DNA from: an uncultured Bacteroidales bacterium
GTDB lineage: Bacteria > Bacteroidota > Bacteroidia > Bacteroidales > UBA932
Assembly: GCA_949300335.1 (NCBI GenBank)
Contig: CASGDV010000105.1
Span: forward strand, 1-33,081
Length of the DNA stretch: 33,081 bases
Reading direction: 5' to 3'
The position numbers were made by a program, and so were the translations under genes. This document shows positions 14,107-22,920 of this stretch, piece after piece (position 1 is the stretch's first letter; each line of letters opens with the position of its first letter). The notes under the pieces were generated by a model, which saw only the letters and a program-made list of their open reading frames with translations, ran no database searches and was not told the origin of the DNA.

Positions 14107-16275
14107 ATGATCAAGATAGACGAACTGTTCCCCAAATACTCCGAGGAAGGAAAGATTCTGATAGAAGACGCATACAGAATAGCAGAAACGGCTCTGGAGT
14201 CTCACGAAAGAGGCAACGGAAGGCCTTTCATAGAACATCCGCTCGGAGTTGCCAAAATAGTTGCGGATGAAGTCGGGCTGCCTGCCGAATGTGTAGCAGC
14301 CGTATTTCTCCATGAAGCCATGAGATTCCATCCAGAGACAGACATCAGATCTCAGAGAAATTTCGGGAACGATGTCTATACGATTGTGGACGGGCTCAAC
14401 AAAATATCATCCATCAAGCCGAAGGATACCAGACTCGAAGCCGAAAATTACAAGAAGCTGATAGTTTCATACTCGAGAGACCCGAGAGTTACGGTACTGA
14501 AGCTTGCTGACAGACTTGAGGTAATGAGAAATCTGGATATTTTTCCGAAACTGTCTCGTGAAAGGAAAATTCTGGAAACACTGATGCTCTATATTCCTCT
14601 GGCTCACCAGCTCGGTCTGTACAACATGAAAAGCGAGATGGAAGACATATATTTCAGATACGCTGAACCGGAACAGTACAGATCCATTACCAACAAACTG
14701 AAAAGCACGGAAAAGGACAGGCAGATGCTCATGACCCAGTTCATCGAACCCCTGAAGCAGAAACTGTCCGATTCCGGGATTACATACAAACTTAAAATCC
14801 GGACCAAGACGGCATATTCGATATGGAAAAAGATGCAGAAGCAGAAAGTACCTTTCGAAGGCGTTTTCGATGTCTTTGCCATCAGATTCATCATCGACTG
14901 CGATGAAGACCGTGAAACGGAACATGCATTGTGCTGGAAAGTGTTCTCTTATGTGACAGAGGAATATGAATCGGACACCAAACGTCTGAGAGACTGGATA
15001 TCAAATCCTAAACCGAACGGGTATGAGTCACTGCATATAACCGTCAGGAACAGTGACAATGTGTATCTTGAAGTACAGATCAGAACGAAAAGGATGGATG
15101 ACATAGCGGAGAACGGTCTGGCATCACACTGGTCCTACAAGGGAATCAAGCGTGAAGCAACGCTTGACAAATGGCTGAGTTCTGTCCGTTTTGCCCTGGA
15201 ACATCCGCGCGGTTCTGCAGAGGACCCCGGAAACGGATATTATGAAGACGAGCTTCCGGAACCTCCGTCAAGGGAAATATTCGTATTTACTCCGACGGGT
15301 GAATTGCGCAAGCTGGATGCAGGTGCCACCGTACTTGATTTCGCCTTCGACATTCATTCAAATCTCGGTATAAGATGTACCGGAGGAAAGGTCAACGGCA
15401 AAGCCGTTCCGATAAAGGAGAAGCTCAAGACAGGCGATATCGTCGAGATAATGAGCAGCAAGAACCAGAAGCCGTCCTCAGACTGGCTGAATATTGTCGT
15501 TACCTCGAAGGCAAGGACAAAAATCAAGCAGAAACTCAGTGAAGCAGAGTTCCGGAAAGCCGCTGACGGAAAGGAACTGCTCGGGCGCCGTCTGAAAAAC
15601 TGGAAGCTTGAACTCGATGACGAGACCATGGCGACCCTCATGAAGAAGTGGCAGTACAAGACAGTCAATGCCTTTTATGCAGCCATAGGTGACGGTACGG
15701 TGGATGTCGCGGACATAAAGAACTACATCGAGACAAAGGGAGTAAAAGCCGAAGAAGATTCATCTGCAGAAGAACAGCAGGACAGGAAAGTAAGAACGGT
15801 ATCTGAAATAAGAAACAGCGACGATATCCTTGTCATCGATGCAAAAAATGTAAGGAATCTCGATTATAAGATGGCTAAATGCTGCAATCCTGTCTTCGGT
15901 GACGATGTTTTCGGTTTCGTATCAATAAAAGACGGAATCAAGATACACCGCATATCTTGTCCCAATGCGGCAAGACTTCTTGAAATGTATCCCTACAGGA
16001 TACAGAAAGTGAAATGGAGCGATGCCCCGAGCACATCGAGTTTTCAGGTTGCACTTAAAGTAACGGCAGCACGTGAACCGTCCGTCATTAATGAAATCAT
16101 CGAGACCATCAATTCATTCAGGGCATCGATAAGGAATTTCAATGTAAGCGAGAATGACAGGCACGGAACATTCGACATAGTACTGAAGATTTCCGTACCG
16201 AGCAATCTTGAACTGGACAAGGTCATTTCACAGATAAGGTTGAAAAGGAACGTGATAAAGGTCAGCAGAAGCTGA
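14107..16275 (+). CDS. Long RSH-family (p)ppGpp synthetase with degenerate hydrolase site (RelA-like)
   Basis: Makes the stringent-response alarmones. Domains: HD-like (1-190), synthetase (about 225-365), TGS (EIFVFTPTGELRKLDAG, about 400-460), helical, zinc-finger-like (AKCCNPVFGDDVFGFVSIKDG with IHRISCPNA) and C-terminal ACT. Synthetase residues are kept: RTKTAYSIWKKMQ, FDVFAIRFII with its Asp, NPKPNGYESLHITV and EVQIRT, with AENGLASHW after it. In the HD domain, H44 and H69 remain but the HD pair is HE (E70), the Glu-Asp pair of canonical LLHDVVEDT is R73-F74, and the Asn of DRLHNMR is V139 (DRLEVMR). It should therefore synthesise but not hydrolyse, like RelA; a bifunctional partner is expected elsewhere. 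The final 7 codons form part of a terminator stem. Confidence 0.93.
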   Translation: MIKIDELFPKYSEEGKILIEDAYRIAETALESHERGNGRPFIEHPLGVAKIVADEVGLPAECVAAVFLHEAMRFHPETDIRSQRNFGNDVYTIVDGLNKISSIKPKDTRLEAENYKKLIVSYSRDPRVTVLKLADRLEVMRNLDIFPKLSRERKILETLMLYIPLAHQLGLYNMKSEMEDIYFRYAEPEQYRSITNKLKSTEKDRQMLMTQFIEPLKQKLSDSGITYKLKIRTKTAYSIWKKMQKQKVPFEGVFDVFAIRFIIDCDEDRETEHALCWKVFSYVTEEYESDTKRLRDWISNPKPNGYESLHITVRNSDNVYLEVQIRTKRMDDIAENGLASHWSYKGIKREATLDKWLSSVRFALEHPRGSAEDPGNGYYEDELPEPPSREIFVFTPTGELRKLDAGATVLDFAFDIHSNLGIRCTGGKVNGKAVPIKEKLKTGDIVEIMSSKNQKPSSDWLNIVVTSKARTKIKQKLSEAEFRKAADGKELLGRRLKNWKLELDDETMATLMKKWQYKTVNAFYAAIGDGTVDVADIKNYIETKGVKAEEDSSAEEQQDRKVRTVSEIRNSDDILVIDAKNVRNLDYKMAKCCNPVFGDDVFGFVSIKDGIKIHRISCPNAARLLEMYPYRIQKVKWSDAPSTSSFQVALKVTAAREPSVINEIIETINSFRASIRNFNVSENDRHGTFDIVLKISVPSNLELDKVISQIRLKRNVIKVSRS

Positions 16276-16283
16276 CCTTTATC
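16254..16283. terminator. 13-bp perfect terminator stem overlapping the RSH stop codon
   Basis: GATAAAGGTCAGC (16254-16266) and GCTGACCTTTATC (16271-16283) pair perfectly around AGAA; the stop TGA (16273-16275) is inside the 3' arm. A T-rich tail (TCATTCCTTTTTACTTTT) follows on the forward strand, and CACGTTCCTTTTC on the reverse, so it can serve both convergent genes. Confidence 0.8.
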
Positions 16284-17138
16284 TCATTCCTTTTTACTTT
16301 TCCGTCCGGAATCAATTTTTTTTATATCCTTTCTTATGAGCAGGCATGCAGGCGCTACGACATCTCCATGGTCGAATCCGTCCAATTCAAAGATTTCCGC
16401 CGGATGTCCCAGATATTTCAGGATCGAATACAAATGCAGATTTTCTTCATAACGTCCGAGCATCTCCATATCACGGTCTCCTGTAATGAGCCATATCGGA
16501 GCACCTTCTTTCCGGGAATTGTTAGACGGTGCCATTTCATCAATATAAGGAATATCCCGATTCATGTTCCTTTCTTCCTTAATGGTAAAATGCGTCATCG
16601 TCTGCCCGCTGATAGGATAGGATTTTGCAATACGGTCGGCATCGAGTCCGAATGAAGCGCAATATTCCTTTGCCAATGTAAGCATCAAAACAAGATAACC
16701 GCCGGCCGAATGTCCGGAAACGAAGATTTTTGAAGTATCCCCTCCATATTTCCCGATATTTGAAAACACCCAGGACAAAGCCTGCGCCGCATCATATATA
16801 TACTCCGGACTTTTCACCTCAGGATAAAGCCGGTAGTTCACTGCAACGACAGCAAATCCCTGATTCTTGAATTCTTCCGGAATATACTTTTCCCCTTCTT
16901 TCAATCCACCGCCGTGAAACCATACGACCGTGGAAAAATTTTTCACGTCTTCCGGATAATAGATATCCATCCTGCATCTGGAAATCCTGTAATTATCAGT
17001 TTCTCCATCTGAAACATAGGAAATGTCTTTCAGCAGGGTGTAATTTCCGGAATCACCGATATCCGCACCTTTAAGAGTTGTGAAAGACATTGACAGCAAT
17101 ACGGTCAGAAACAAAATCAATTCAGCTTTAAATCTCAT
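16284..17138 (-). CDS. Secreted alpha/beta-hydrolase esterase (BD-FAE/carboxylesterase-like)
   Basis: 284 residues with a signal peptide (MRFKAELILFLTVLLSMSFTTLKG). It has the oxyanion motif HGGG at 75-78, the nucleophile elbow GHSAGG with Ser144, the acid Asp221 in TGDRDMEM and the base His257 in GFDHGD, so the catalytic triad is complete. This combination is typical of small secreted esterases of the hormone-sensitive-lipase/BD-FAE type, which remove acetyl or feruloyl groups from plant polysaccharides or act on small esters; the true substrate is unknown. It is a single gene, convergent with RSH at 8 bases, divergent from the C_GCAxxG_C_C gene. Confidence 0.85.
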   Translation of the reverse strand: MRFKAELILFLTVLLSMSFTTLKGADIGDSGNYTLLKDISYVSDGETDNYRISRCRMDIYYPEDVKNFSTVVWFHGGGLKEGEKYIPEEFKNQGFAVVAVNYRLYPEVKSPEYIYDAAQALSWVFSNIGKYGGDTSKIFVSGHSAGGYLVLMLTLAKEYCASFGLDADRIAKSYPISGQTMTHFTIKEERNMNRDIPYIDEMAPSNNSRKEGAPIWLITGDRDMEMLGRYEENLHLYSILKYLGHPAEIFELDGFDHGDVVAPACLLIRKDIKKIDSGRKSKKE

Positions 17139-17166
17139 ATTTCGGTATTTATTATTTATGCCGTTA

Positions 17167-17174
17167 CAAAGATA
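17167..17174 (-). promoter_or_regulatory. -7 element of the esterase gene
   Basis: The reverse strand reads TATCTTTG, exact TAnnTTTG, 28 bases before the esterase ATG. Confidence 0.5.
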
Positions 17175-17207
17175 TAACCTAAAATGTCCGGTTATGATAA
17201 ATATTGA

Positions 17208-17215
17208 TATTTTTG
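17208..17215 (+). promoter_or_regulatory. -7 element of the C_GCAxxG_C_C gene
   Basis: TATTTTTG is an exact match 12 bases before the ATG at 17228. Because it lies downstream of the alternative ATG at 17204, it argues for the later start. Confidence 0.6.
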
Positions 17216-17227
17216 CAAGAAAAAAAC

Positions 17228-17740
17228 ATGAAAGAATTCCAGATGAGGATTCCGCACGATTTCAATGTGGAAGAACGCGTAACGAAGGCAAAGGAAAATT
17301 TCAAGGCCGGTTTCAACTGCTGCCAGTCGGTCATCCTTGCATTCAATGACATTGCCGGCATGGACGATGCGGCAGCAGCAACCATTTCTTCAGGATTCGG
17401 CGGCGGAATGGGACGGCTCAGGGAAGTCTGCGGAAGTGTCAGCGGAATGACGCTTATGGCCGGATTCATATCTCCCGCATGCAATCCGTCAGACAAAACC
17501 GAAAGGACGGCCAATTACGCTCTTGTACAGGATTTTGCCAATAAATTCAAGGAAATCAACGGTTCCATAGTATGCAGGGAACTGCTCGGCCTTTCCGTCC
17601 GCAAATCAGAATCTCCCGAACCTTCGGAAAGGACTGCCGAATATTACAAGAAAAGGCCCTGCGAGGAACTTGTAGGAATATCCGCAAGAATTGTAGCGGA
17701 AAAGCTGCAATCGCTGCTCCGCAAAGAAGACGAAGCCTAA
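17228..17740 (+). CDS. C_GCAxxG_C_C family redox protein
   Basis: 170 residues. Members carry a Cys pair, then a Gly-rich stretch, then further Cys, thought to bind a redox or metal centre. Here: FNCCQSVILAF (C29 and C30 by this start), FGGGMGRLREVCGSVSGMTLMAGF (the G-G-G-x-G-x-x-x-x-x-C-G-x-x-x-G core), ACNPSD, VCRELLGL and a final RPCEELV. It lacks a signal peptide or membrane segment. Function in this family is not established; many members sit near redox enzymes, but here the neighbours are an esterase and a cell-wall enzyme. Its stop overlaps the stop of the convergent mltG gene by bases. Start chosen at MKEFQ as the earlier ATG at 17204 precedes the -7 box. Confidence 0.82.
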   Translation: MKEFQMRIPHDFNVEERVTKAKENFKAGFNCCQSVILAFNDIAGMDDAAAATISSGFGGGMGRLREVCGSVSGMTLMAGFISPACNPSDKTERTANYALVQDFANKFKEINGSIVCRELLGLSVRKSESPEPSERTAEYYKKRPCEELVGISARIVAEKLQSLLRKEDEA

Positions 17741-18804
17741 CTGTTCTGCTTTGCCTTGCGTCTGGCTGTTAGTTCCCTCTGGAAAGCCCTGGCATTCCTG
17801 AGATGTTCGCTGTATGTCACGGCGAAATTATGGGTACCGTCAAATGCCGGGCTTGCGCAGAAATAAATGTATCCGTGCTTGTCCGGATTGAGGACGGCTT
17901 CAATGCAGGCTTTGGGAGGAACATTGATAGGTGCCGGAGGAAGACCTGCATATTTGTATGTGTTATAAGGAGAATCCACCGTAAGATGCTTCTTCAATAC
18001 CCTGTCCAGCTTATAGTCGAAACAAAAACATATCGTAGGATCGGCCTGGAGTTTCATGCCTTTGTGATACCTGTTCAGATAAACCCCGGCAATCTTGGGA
18101 TACTCGAACGACTTCAATGTTTCCCCGCTCACAATGGAAGCCAGTATCGAAACCTCCATCCGGGAAAGCCCCTGCGCCTCGGCCTTTGCCAGCCGTTCTT
18201 CTGTCCAAAATGCATCGTATTCCTTTCTGAATCTGGTAAATATGTCATCCACAGAAGCTGTCCAGTACATCTCGTACGTATCAGGAAGGAATAGTGCGAA
18301 TACGTTTTCCGGTGTAAATCCGTATCCGGCAAGAAATGATGTATCATTCAATGCTTCGGCAACTGCCGCCGAATCCACCATCATCTGTGAGCCTATTTTC
18401 TTTGCAAGCCTCCCCTTGTCCCTTATGGTACCGGACAATGTAAGATTCTGGGGGGTCTGCCACCCGTTTGCCAGCATTCTGACCACATAAATACTGGTCA
18501 TACCTTCTTCAATCACATATTTTCCGGGCTTCATGACAGCTTTCAGATCCTCGGCGGACGCACATCTTCCAAGACTTTTTTCAAATCTTGCCTCCGCCCT
18601 GAGATTTATGGAATCGACTATCGCCTCCATATCCGAATCAGGATATACGAACAGGACATATTCCCTGCCGAAATTGGCCATCCTGTTATCCAGGAGGTAT
18701 CTAATGGAAAACCAGGATATCAAAGACACGCCGACAGCCAGAATCGATACGACTGCCGCCATGATATTCTTTTTTCTCGAAGCTTTCTTCATATTATTCC
18801 GCAT
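17737..18804 (-). CDS. mltG: Endolytic transglycosylase MltG
   Basis: Cuts nascent peptidoglycan strands at the inner membrane and so sets glycan chain length. The 355-residue protein has a short basic N-terminus, one membrane anchor (MAAVVSILAVGVSLISWFSI, residues 15-34), a LysM-like region (residues 50-130) and the YceG catalytic domain: FLPDTYEMYWT, then SILASIVSGETLKSFEYPKIAGVYLNR with the conserved Glu at 228, LQADPTI and SPYNTYKYAGLPPAPINVPP, ending with YFCASPAFDGTHNFAVTYSEH. The usual SIVEKET reads SIVSGET here, keeping the second Glu. The gene follows the GH73 glucosaminidase gene by 8 bases, probably as one transcript of cell-wall enzymes. Confidence 0.93.
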   Translation of the reverse strand: MRNNMKKASRKKNIMAAVVSILAVGVSLISWFSIRYLLDNRMANFGREYVLFVYPDSDMEAIVDSINLRAEARFEKSLGRCASAEDLKAVMKPGKYVIEEGMTSIYVVRMLANGWQTPQNLTLSGTIRDKGRLAKKIGSQMMVDSAAVAEALNDTSFLAGYGFTPENVFALFLPDTYEMYWTASVDDIFTRFRKEYDAFWTEERLAKAEAQGLSRMEVSILASIVSGETLKSFEYPKIAGVYLNRYHKGMKLQADPTICFCFDYKLDRVLKKHLTVDSPYNTYKYAGLPPAPINVPPKACIEAVLNPDKHGYIYFCASPAFDGTHNFAVTYSEHLRNARAFQRELTARRKAKQNS

Positions 18805-18812
18805 GATTGCCT

Positions 18813-19913
18813 CTATCTCAATATTATGGTATCCTCTTCACCGGGCACAAAAGAGGCCGGATTTGAAGATACGTTTTCCAATCCGTTCATTTTCAATATG
18901 CTCTTAAGCTTGACTCCATACCTTTGGGCTATTTCACGCAATGATTCCTCTCCGTCTGTGATATGTTTGTCCACAAATTTCGCAGCTTTGTTCTTCTTCG
19001 CCTGAAGATATACTACTGTTCCCGGAATCAGTTCCGTATCGGCTTCCGCATCATTGAATCTGAGGATTTCCTTAAGGAAAAGATTATAGTCGGAAGCAAT
19101 TGAAGCGTAAGTTTCGCCTTCGACAGAATATACGAACGGCACCTTGTTCTGGGAATACAGCTGTCTGGACAACGGAAACCGGAAAGAAATACCGTCCTCT
19201 AAAGGTACCGGCTGTTCCAGCAGAGACGGCGGGTCAGGAATGGCATTCACAATATCGTCTTGAATATTGTCCTGCTCCTGTTTTCGCTCTTCCTTGTCTT
19301 TTCTGTTCTGCTGTTTTCTCTGAGCCTTTTCCTGTTCCCTGCGTTCCTTCCTGTCCCTCCTGTCCTTTAGACGATCAGTTTCCGAATCCGAAGATACGTA
19401 ATTTCCGGTATCGAACCGTGTCAGATCATAAGTCTCAATCAATCGGATCAGTTTGGCCGGATAAGCAGGATCGGTAGCATAACCGGCTTTCTTGAGACCA
19501 TAGGACCAGCCCTTGTAGTCTGTCGTTTTCAGGTCAAAAAGAAACTTGTACCGATCCCTGTACCGCAAGAAATCGGAATGATCTTTGAACGACTGTTCAG
19601 GATTGTCATACTTCCTGAAACACTCCCCTTTCCGGTCATCATCATAATAGATTTTCTTTCCTTTCCAGTCGTGGCATTTTATTCCGAAATGGTTGTTCCC
19701 CTTGACTGCCAGTTCAGACTTGCCGTTTGCTGATTCCAGCAACCCCTGAGCCAGTGTTATACTTGCCGGCACCCCGCTCCTGTACATTTCGGAAACGGCA
19801 ATATCGGCATATTTTGCAATATATTCCCTCGCCGGGTCATTCCTGACCTCAGCCATTGAAACAATCCCCGCGAACAATATCACAAGAAAGGCACGTAATC
19901 TCAATGGTCTCAT
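18813..19913 (-). CDS. Secreted GH73 glucosaminidase with LysM domains
   Basis: Peptidoglycan hydrolase that cleaves after N-acetylglucosamine. After a signal peptide (LRLRAFLVILFAGIVSMAEV) comes the glucosaminidase domain (about 28-170): VPASITLAQGLLESANGKSELAVKGNNHFGIKC, with catalytic Glu60, then the FRKYDNPEQSFKDHSDFL and YATDPAYPAKLIRLIE blocks. A highly charged linker (residues 185-220, Arg/Lys/Glu/Gln-rich, likely helical) joins it to two LysM-like repeats: VEGETYASIASDYNLFLKEILRFND and ITDGEESLREIAQRYGVKLKSILKMNGL, which would hold the enzyme to peptidoglycan. Length 366 fits FlgJ-like family members of Bacteroidales. It is upstream of mltG. Confidence 0.9.
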   Translation of the reverse strand: MRPLRLRAFLVILFAGIVSMAEVRNDPAREYIAKYADIAVSEMYRSGVPASITLAQGLLESANGKSELAVKGNNHFGIKCHDWKGKKIYYDDDRKGECFRKYDNPEQSFKDHSDFLRYRDRYKFLFDLKTTDYKGWSYGLKKAGYATDPAYPAKLIRLIETYDLTRFDTGNYVSSDSETDRLKDRRDRKERREQEKAQRKQQNRKDKEERKQEQDNIQDDIVNAIPDPPSLLEQPVPLEDGISFRFPLSRQLYSQNKVPFVYSVEGETYASIASDYNLFLKEILRFNDAEADTELIPGTVVYLQAKKNKAAKFVDKHITDGEESLREIAQRYGVKLKSILKMNGLENVSSNPASFVPGEEDTIILR

Positions 19914-19946
19914 TTTTTCTTTATAATCCCCGTAAAGTTAATATTT

Positions 19947-20939
19947 TCAATGGAATTTTTTCAAAGGTATCTCACAGGTCATACCTTCCTTTGTCAGATC
20001 GGCATCTGCAAAAATACTCCTCACTTCATTCAGGAACACCGACAAATCATCGAAACGTGACGAATAATGTCCCACAAGAAGTTTTTTCACTCCGGCTTTC
20101 CTTGCACATTCCGCAGCCTGCAATGTCGTCGAATGATTCGTTGCATCAGCCATTTCCGCCATCGATGCAGGGAAAGTCGTCTCATGATAAAGCAGCGTCA
20201 CTCCGGAAAGCCATTCGGAAAGTTCCGGAAACGGGGCCGTATCACTGCAATATGCATAACTTCTCGGAATATAGGGAGTATAAGCCACTTCCGAATTCGG
20301 AATAACCTGTACTTCACCGGTTCCGGAATATTTCACGAACCCGTTTTCAACGGAAGGGCCGCAATCAGGACCGGGCTGTCTTACCACATCCTCGCCTCTT
20401 TTTACCGCACCTATCTCTGCAAGTGTGAATCCGTATTTGGCAATGGCTTCTTTCCTCACGTTCAGAGCAGGTACTTTTTCCCTGATTATGAAACCATATG
20501 TCTCTATCCTGTGGTTCAGAGGGAATGAAAGGAATTCAAGATTCCTTGTTTCGCCGATGATTTCCGGACCCTGTGACGGATGCAATACAATATGCTCAAT
20601 CGAAAACTTCAGGCCTTCACCGAAATAGGAAAGGAAAAATTTAAGGACCGGTCCGAATGATTTCGGAGCGAAAATCTTCAAGCCTGTGGTACGTCCCAAC
20701 ATGCCCATTGTAGAAAGAAGTCCGAATATGCCGAAAATATGATCCCCGTGTATATGTGAAATGAACACGGATTCAATCTTCAGAGGCGAAATTCCCATGC
20801 GCCGCATCTGCATCTGGGCCCCTTCCCCGCAATCTATCAAGAAGAAGCGCCCACGTACTTCAAGTACCTGAGCGCTTGGATATCTGCTGGTAGTGGGCAG
20901 GGCCGAAGCCGTGCCCAATATGTTCAGCTTAAAAGTCAT
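19947..20939 (-). CDS. rnz: Ribonuclease Z
   Basis: Removes the 3' trailer from tRNA precursors. The 330-residue metallo-beta-lactamase-fold protein has LGTASALPTTSRYPSAQVLEVRGRFFLIDCGEG at the N-terminus (the x-G-T-x-x-x-x-P phosphate contact and the D-C-G-E-G-x-Q), the zinc motif HIHGDH at residues 62-67, the AYCSDTAPFPE strand, the late HETTF, and VGHYSSRF with a final metal-ligand His. Length fits the long bacterial form. It starts 8 bases after the rpsA stop, so the two form an operon. Confidence 0.95.
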   Translation of the reverse strand: MTFKLNILGTASALPTTSRYPSAQVLEVRGRFFLIDCGEGAQMQMRRMGISPLKIESVFISHIHGDHIFGIFGLLSTMGMLGRTTGLKIFAPKSFGPVLKFFLSYFGEGLKFSIEHIVLHPSQGPEIIGETRNLEFLSFPLNHRIETYGFIIREKVPALNVRKEAIAKYGFTLAEIGAVKRGEDVVRQPGPDCGPSVENGFVKYSGTGEVQVIPNSEVAYTPYIPRSYAYCSDTAPFPELSEWLSGVTLLYHETTFPASMAEMADATNHSTTLQAAECARKAGVKKLLVGHYSSRFDDLSVFLNEVRSIFADADLTKEGMTCEIPLKKFH

Positions 20940-20947
20940 ATCGACAA

Positions 20948-22792
20948 TCAGTTGCCTTTCTCAAGCTTGTCCTTGAGAGCAGCAAGAGCGTCTATATCAC
21001 CGAGAGTGGTCTTCTCAATGTTCGAGTTGATCTTCTTTACTGCCTTCTTGGTATTGTCAGCCTCAGAATTAGACTTTTCGGATGAAGCTGATTCTGCAGC
21101 GTAAGTCTTGACATGTGACAATATGATCTTCTTGGCACTCCTCTTCAATTCAACAACAACGAAAGAAAGAGTTTCACCTGCAACAGGCATGTTTCCGTCT
21201 TCCTTTACAAGGTCCTTGACAGAGCAAGTAGCCTCTACATCATCTTCCAGTGAAACTACGGCACCCTTGTCAGAAACCGACACGATCTTGCCCTCATGTA
21301 CGGAACCTGCCGAATATTTTGACTCAATCTCATCCCATGGATTAGGAACAAGCTGTTTGTGACCGAGACTAAGTTTGTGATTCTCTTCATCGAAATCAAG
21401 TATAACCACATCGATCTTGTCGCCAGCCTGTACCATCTCGGAAGGATGTTTGATCTTGTTCCATGAAATGTCGCTGATGTGTACAAGTCCTTCGATACCT
21501 TCCTCAAGTTCAGCAAACACACCGAAATTGGTTATATTGCGGACAACAGCAGTATGCTTTGAACCTATAGGATATCTTTCGCGAATGTTCTCCCATGGGT
21601 TAGGAACGAGCTGTTTGAGACCGAGAGACATTTTCTTCTCCTCTCTGTCGAGAGTAAGTATCTGAGCCTCTACTTCATCTCCTACCTTAAGGAAATCCTG
21701 TGCGATTCTGAGTCTAGGAGACCATGACATTTCGGAAACATGGATAAGACCTTCAACACCCGGCTCTACCTCGACAAATGCGCCATAGTCAGCAATAAGC
21801 ACTACTTTACCTTTTACCTTGTCACCTACCTTGAGGTTCGGATCAAGAGCTTCCCACGGATGTACAGTAAGCTGTTTCAAGCCGAGAGCGATTCTCTTCT
21901 TAGACTCATCGAAATCAAGGATGACAACCCTTATCTTCTGATCAAGAGAAACGACTTCCTCCGGATGATTGATTCTGCCCCAAGAAAGGTCAGTAATGTG
22001 GATAAGACCGTCAACACCGCCGAGATCGACGAATACACCGTAGCTTGTAATATTCTTGACAGTTCCTTCAAGAACCTGTCCTTTTTCGAGTTTGCCGATA
22101 ATCTCGCTCTTCTGCTGTTCGAGTTCAGCTTCGATGAGAGCCTTGTGGGAAACAACGACATTCCTGAATTCCTGGTTGATTTTCACAATCTTGAAGTCCA
22201 TTGTCGTATCAACGAACTGATCGTAGTCCCTGATAGGCTTGATATCTATCTGTGAACCCGGGAGGAATGCCTCGATACCGAAGATATCCACGATCATACC
22301 GCCCTTTGTACGGGTCTTCACATAACCCTTTACGATTTCATCCTTGTTGAATGCATCGTTGACCATATCCCAGGAACGAAGTGCGCGCGCCTTCTTGTGG
22401 GAAAGGATGAGCTGACCCTTCCTGTCCTCGGCAGACTCGACATAAACTTCGACCTTGTCGCCTACTTTCAAATCCGGATTATAACGGAACTCCGGAGCCA
22501 TTATGACACCTTCGCTCTTATAACCGATGTTTACAATGACCTCTCTCTTGCTGATGCTTGTGATTGTTCCTTCCACAACTTCATTTTCAGCTACTTTTGA
22601 AAGGGTCTGGTTGTACATTTCCTCAATGTGGCTCTTGTCTTCGCCATAGACGTCGCCACCCTCAAATGCGTCCCAGTCGAACTTGTCCGGGTCCACAGAG
22701 GCATTCAAGGCTACCTTCCTGGTTTCCTCTACAACCGGAGCAGCTTCTGCTGCAGCATTCTCCTCCGGTACTACTACTTTGTTTTCTTCCAT
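20948..22792 (-). CDS. rpsA: 30S ribosomal protein S1
   Basis: Binds mRNA at the 30S platform; important in Bacteroidota where Shine-Dalgarno sites are weak. The 614-residue protein has an acidic, Ala/Glu-rich N-terminal extension (residues 1-65) and six S1 OB-fold repeats from about residue 68 to 570, seen as repeated blocks: VVEGTITSISKREVIVNIGYKSEG, then VKGYVKTRTKGGMIVDIFGIEAFLPGSQ, and four with SYGVFVDLGGVDGLIHITDLSW, DYGAFVEVEPGVEGLIHVSEMSW, NFGVFAELEEGIEGLVHISDISW, then a diverged last one (DKGAVVSLEDDVEATCSVKDLV). The repeats 3-5 end with LGLKQL or LGHKQL and PNPWE motifs. The sixth repeat is the least conserved, as is common. A low-complexity Lys/Ser tail ends the protein. A strong promoter is at 22887-22917. 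Confidence 0.97.
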   Translation of the reverse strand: MEENKVVVPEENAAAEAAPVVEETRKVALNASVDPDKFDWDAFEGGDVYGEDKSHIEEMYNQTLSKVAENEVVEGTITSISKREVIVNIGYKSEGVIMAPEFRYNPDLKVGDKVEVYVESAEDRKGQLILSHKKARALRSWDMVNDAFNKDEIVKGYVKTRTKGGMIVDIFGIEAFLPGSQIDIKPIRDYDQFVDTTMDFKIVKINQEFRNVVVSHKALIEAELEQQKSEIIGKLEKGQVLEGTVKNITSYGVFVDLGGVDGLIHITDLSWGRINHPEEVVSLDQKIRVVILDFDESKKRIALGLKQLTVHPWEALDPNLKVGDKVKGKVVLIADYGAFVEVEPGVEGLIHVSEMSWSPRLRIAQDFLKVGDEVEAQILTLDREEKKMSLGLKQLVPNPWENIRERYPIGSKHTAVVRNITNFGVFAELEEGIEGLVHISDISWNKIKHPSEMVQAGDKIDVVILDFDEENHKLSLGHKQLVPNPWDEIESKYSAGSVHEGKIVSVSDKGAVVSLEDDVEATCSVKDLVKEDGNMPVAGETLSFVVVELKRSAKKIILSHVKTYAAESASSEKSNSEADNTKKAVKKINSNIEKTTLGDIDALAALKDKLEKGN

Positions 22793-22860
22793 TTTGATAA
22801 ATCAATTAAAACAACTAGTGGGTTAAACATTATACTTTGTGCCTCCCTCAAAAACAAACT

Positions 22861-22887
22861 GCGCGTCTTCTCGGGGAAAAGGCGCGC
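22861..22887 (-). promoter_or_regulatory. Hairpin at the 5' end of the rpsA message
   Basis: On the reverse strand GCGCG and CTTTTC pair with GAGAAG and CGCGC (11 pairs, one mismatch, one G-T) around CCC. It starts immediately after the -7 element, so most of it is in the first 25 transcribed bases, about 70 bases from the start codon. It may stabilise the mRNA or take part in S1 autoregulation; inference. Confidence 0.5.
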
Positions 22888-22917
22888 AAAAATACATATA
22901 ATATTCGGATTTTCAAA
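22887..22917 (-). promoter_or_regulatory. Promoter of rpsA-rnz
   Basis: Reverse strand: TTTG (22914-22917), exactly 19 bases, TATTTTTG (22887-22894). This is the textbook Bacteroidota promoter and the best in the window. The -33 lies within 4 bases of the corA stop codon. Confidence 0.8.
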
Positions 22918-22920
22918 GGA

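Noticed and set aside
17204-17227. Earlier ATG of the C_GCAxxG_C_C gene
   Set aside because: The -7 promoter box (17208-17215) lies downstream of it, so it would not be transcribed from that promoter.
17955-18140. MltG without its catalytic Glu (SIVSGET instead of SIVEKET)
   Set aside because: The second Glu of the motif is present and the first position appears variable in Bacteroidota as I recall, so no claim of inactivity is made.
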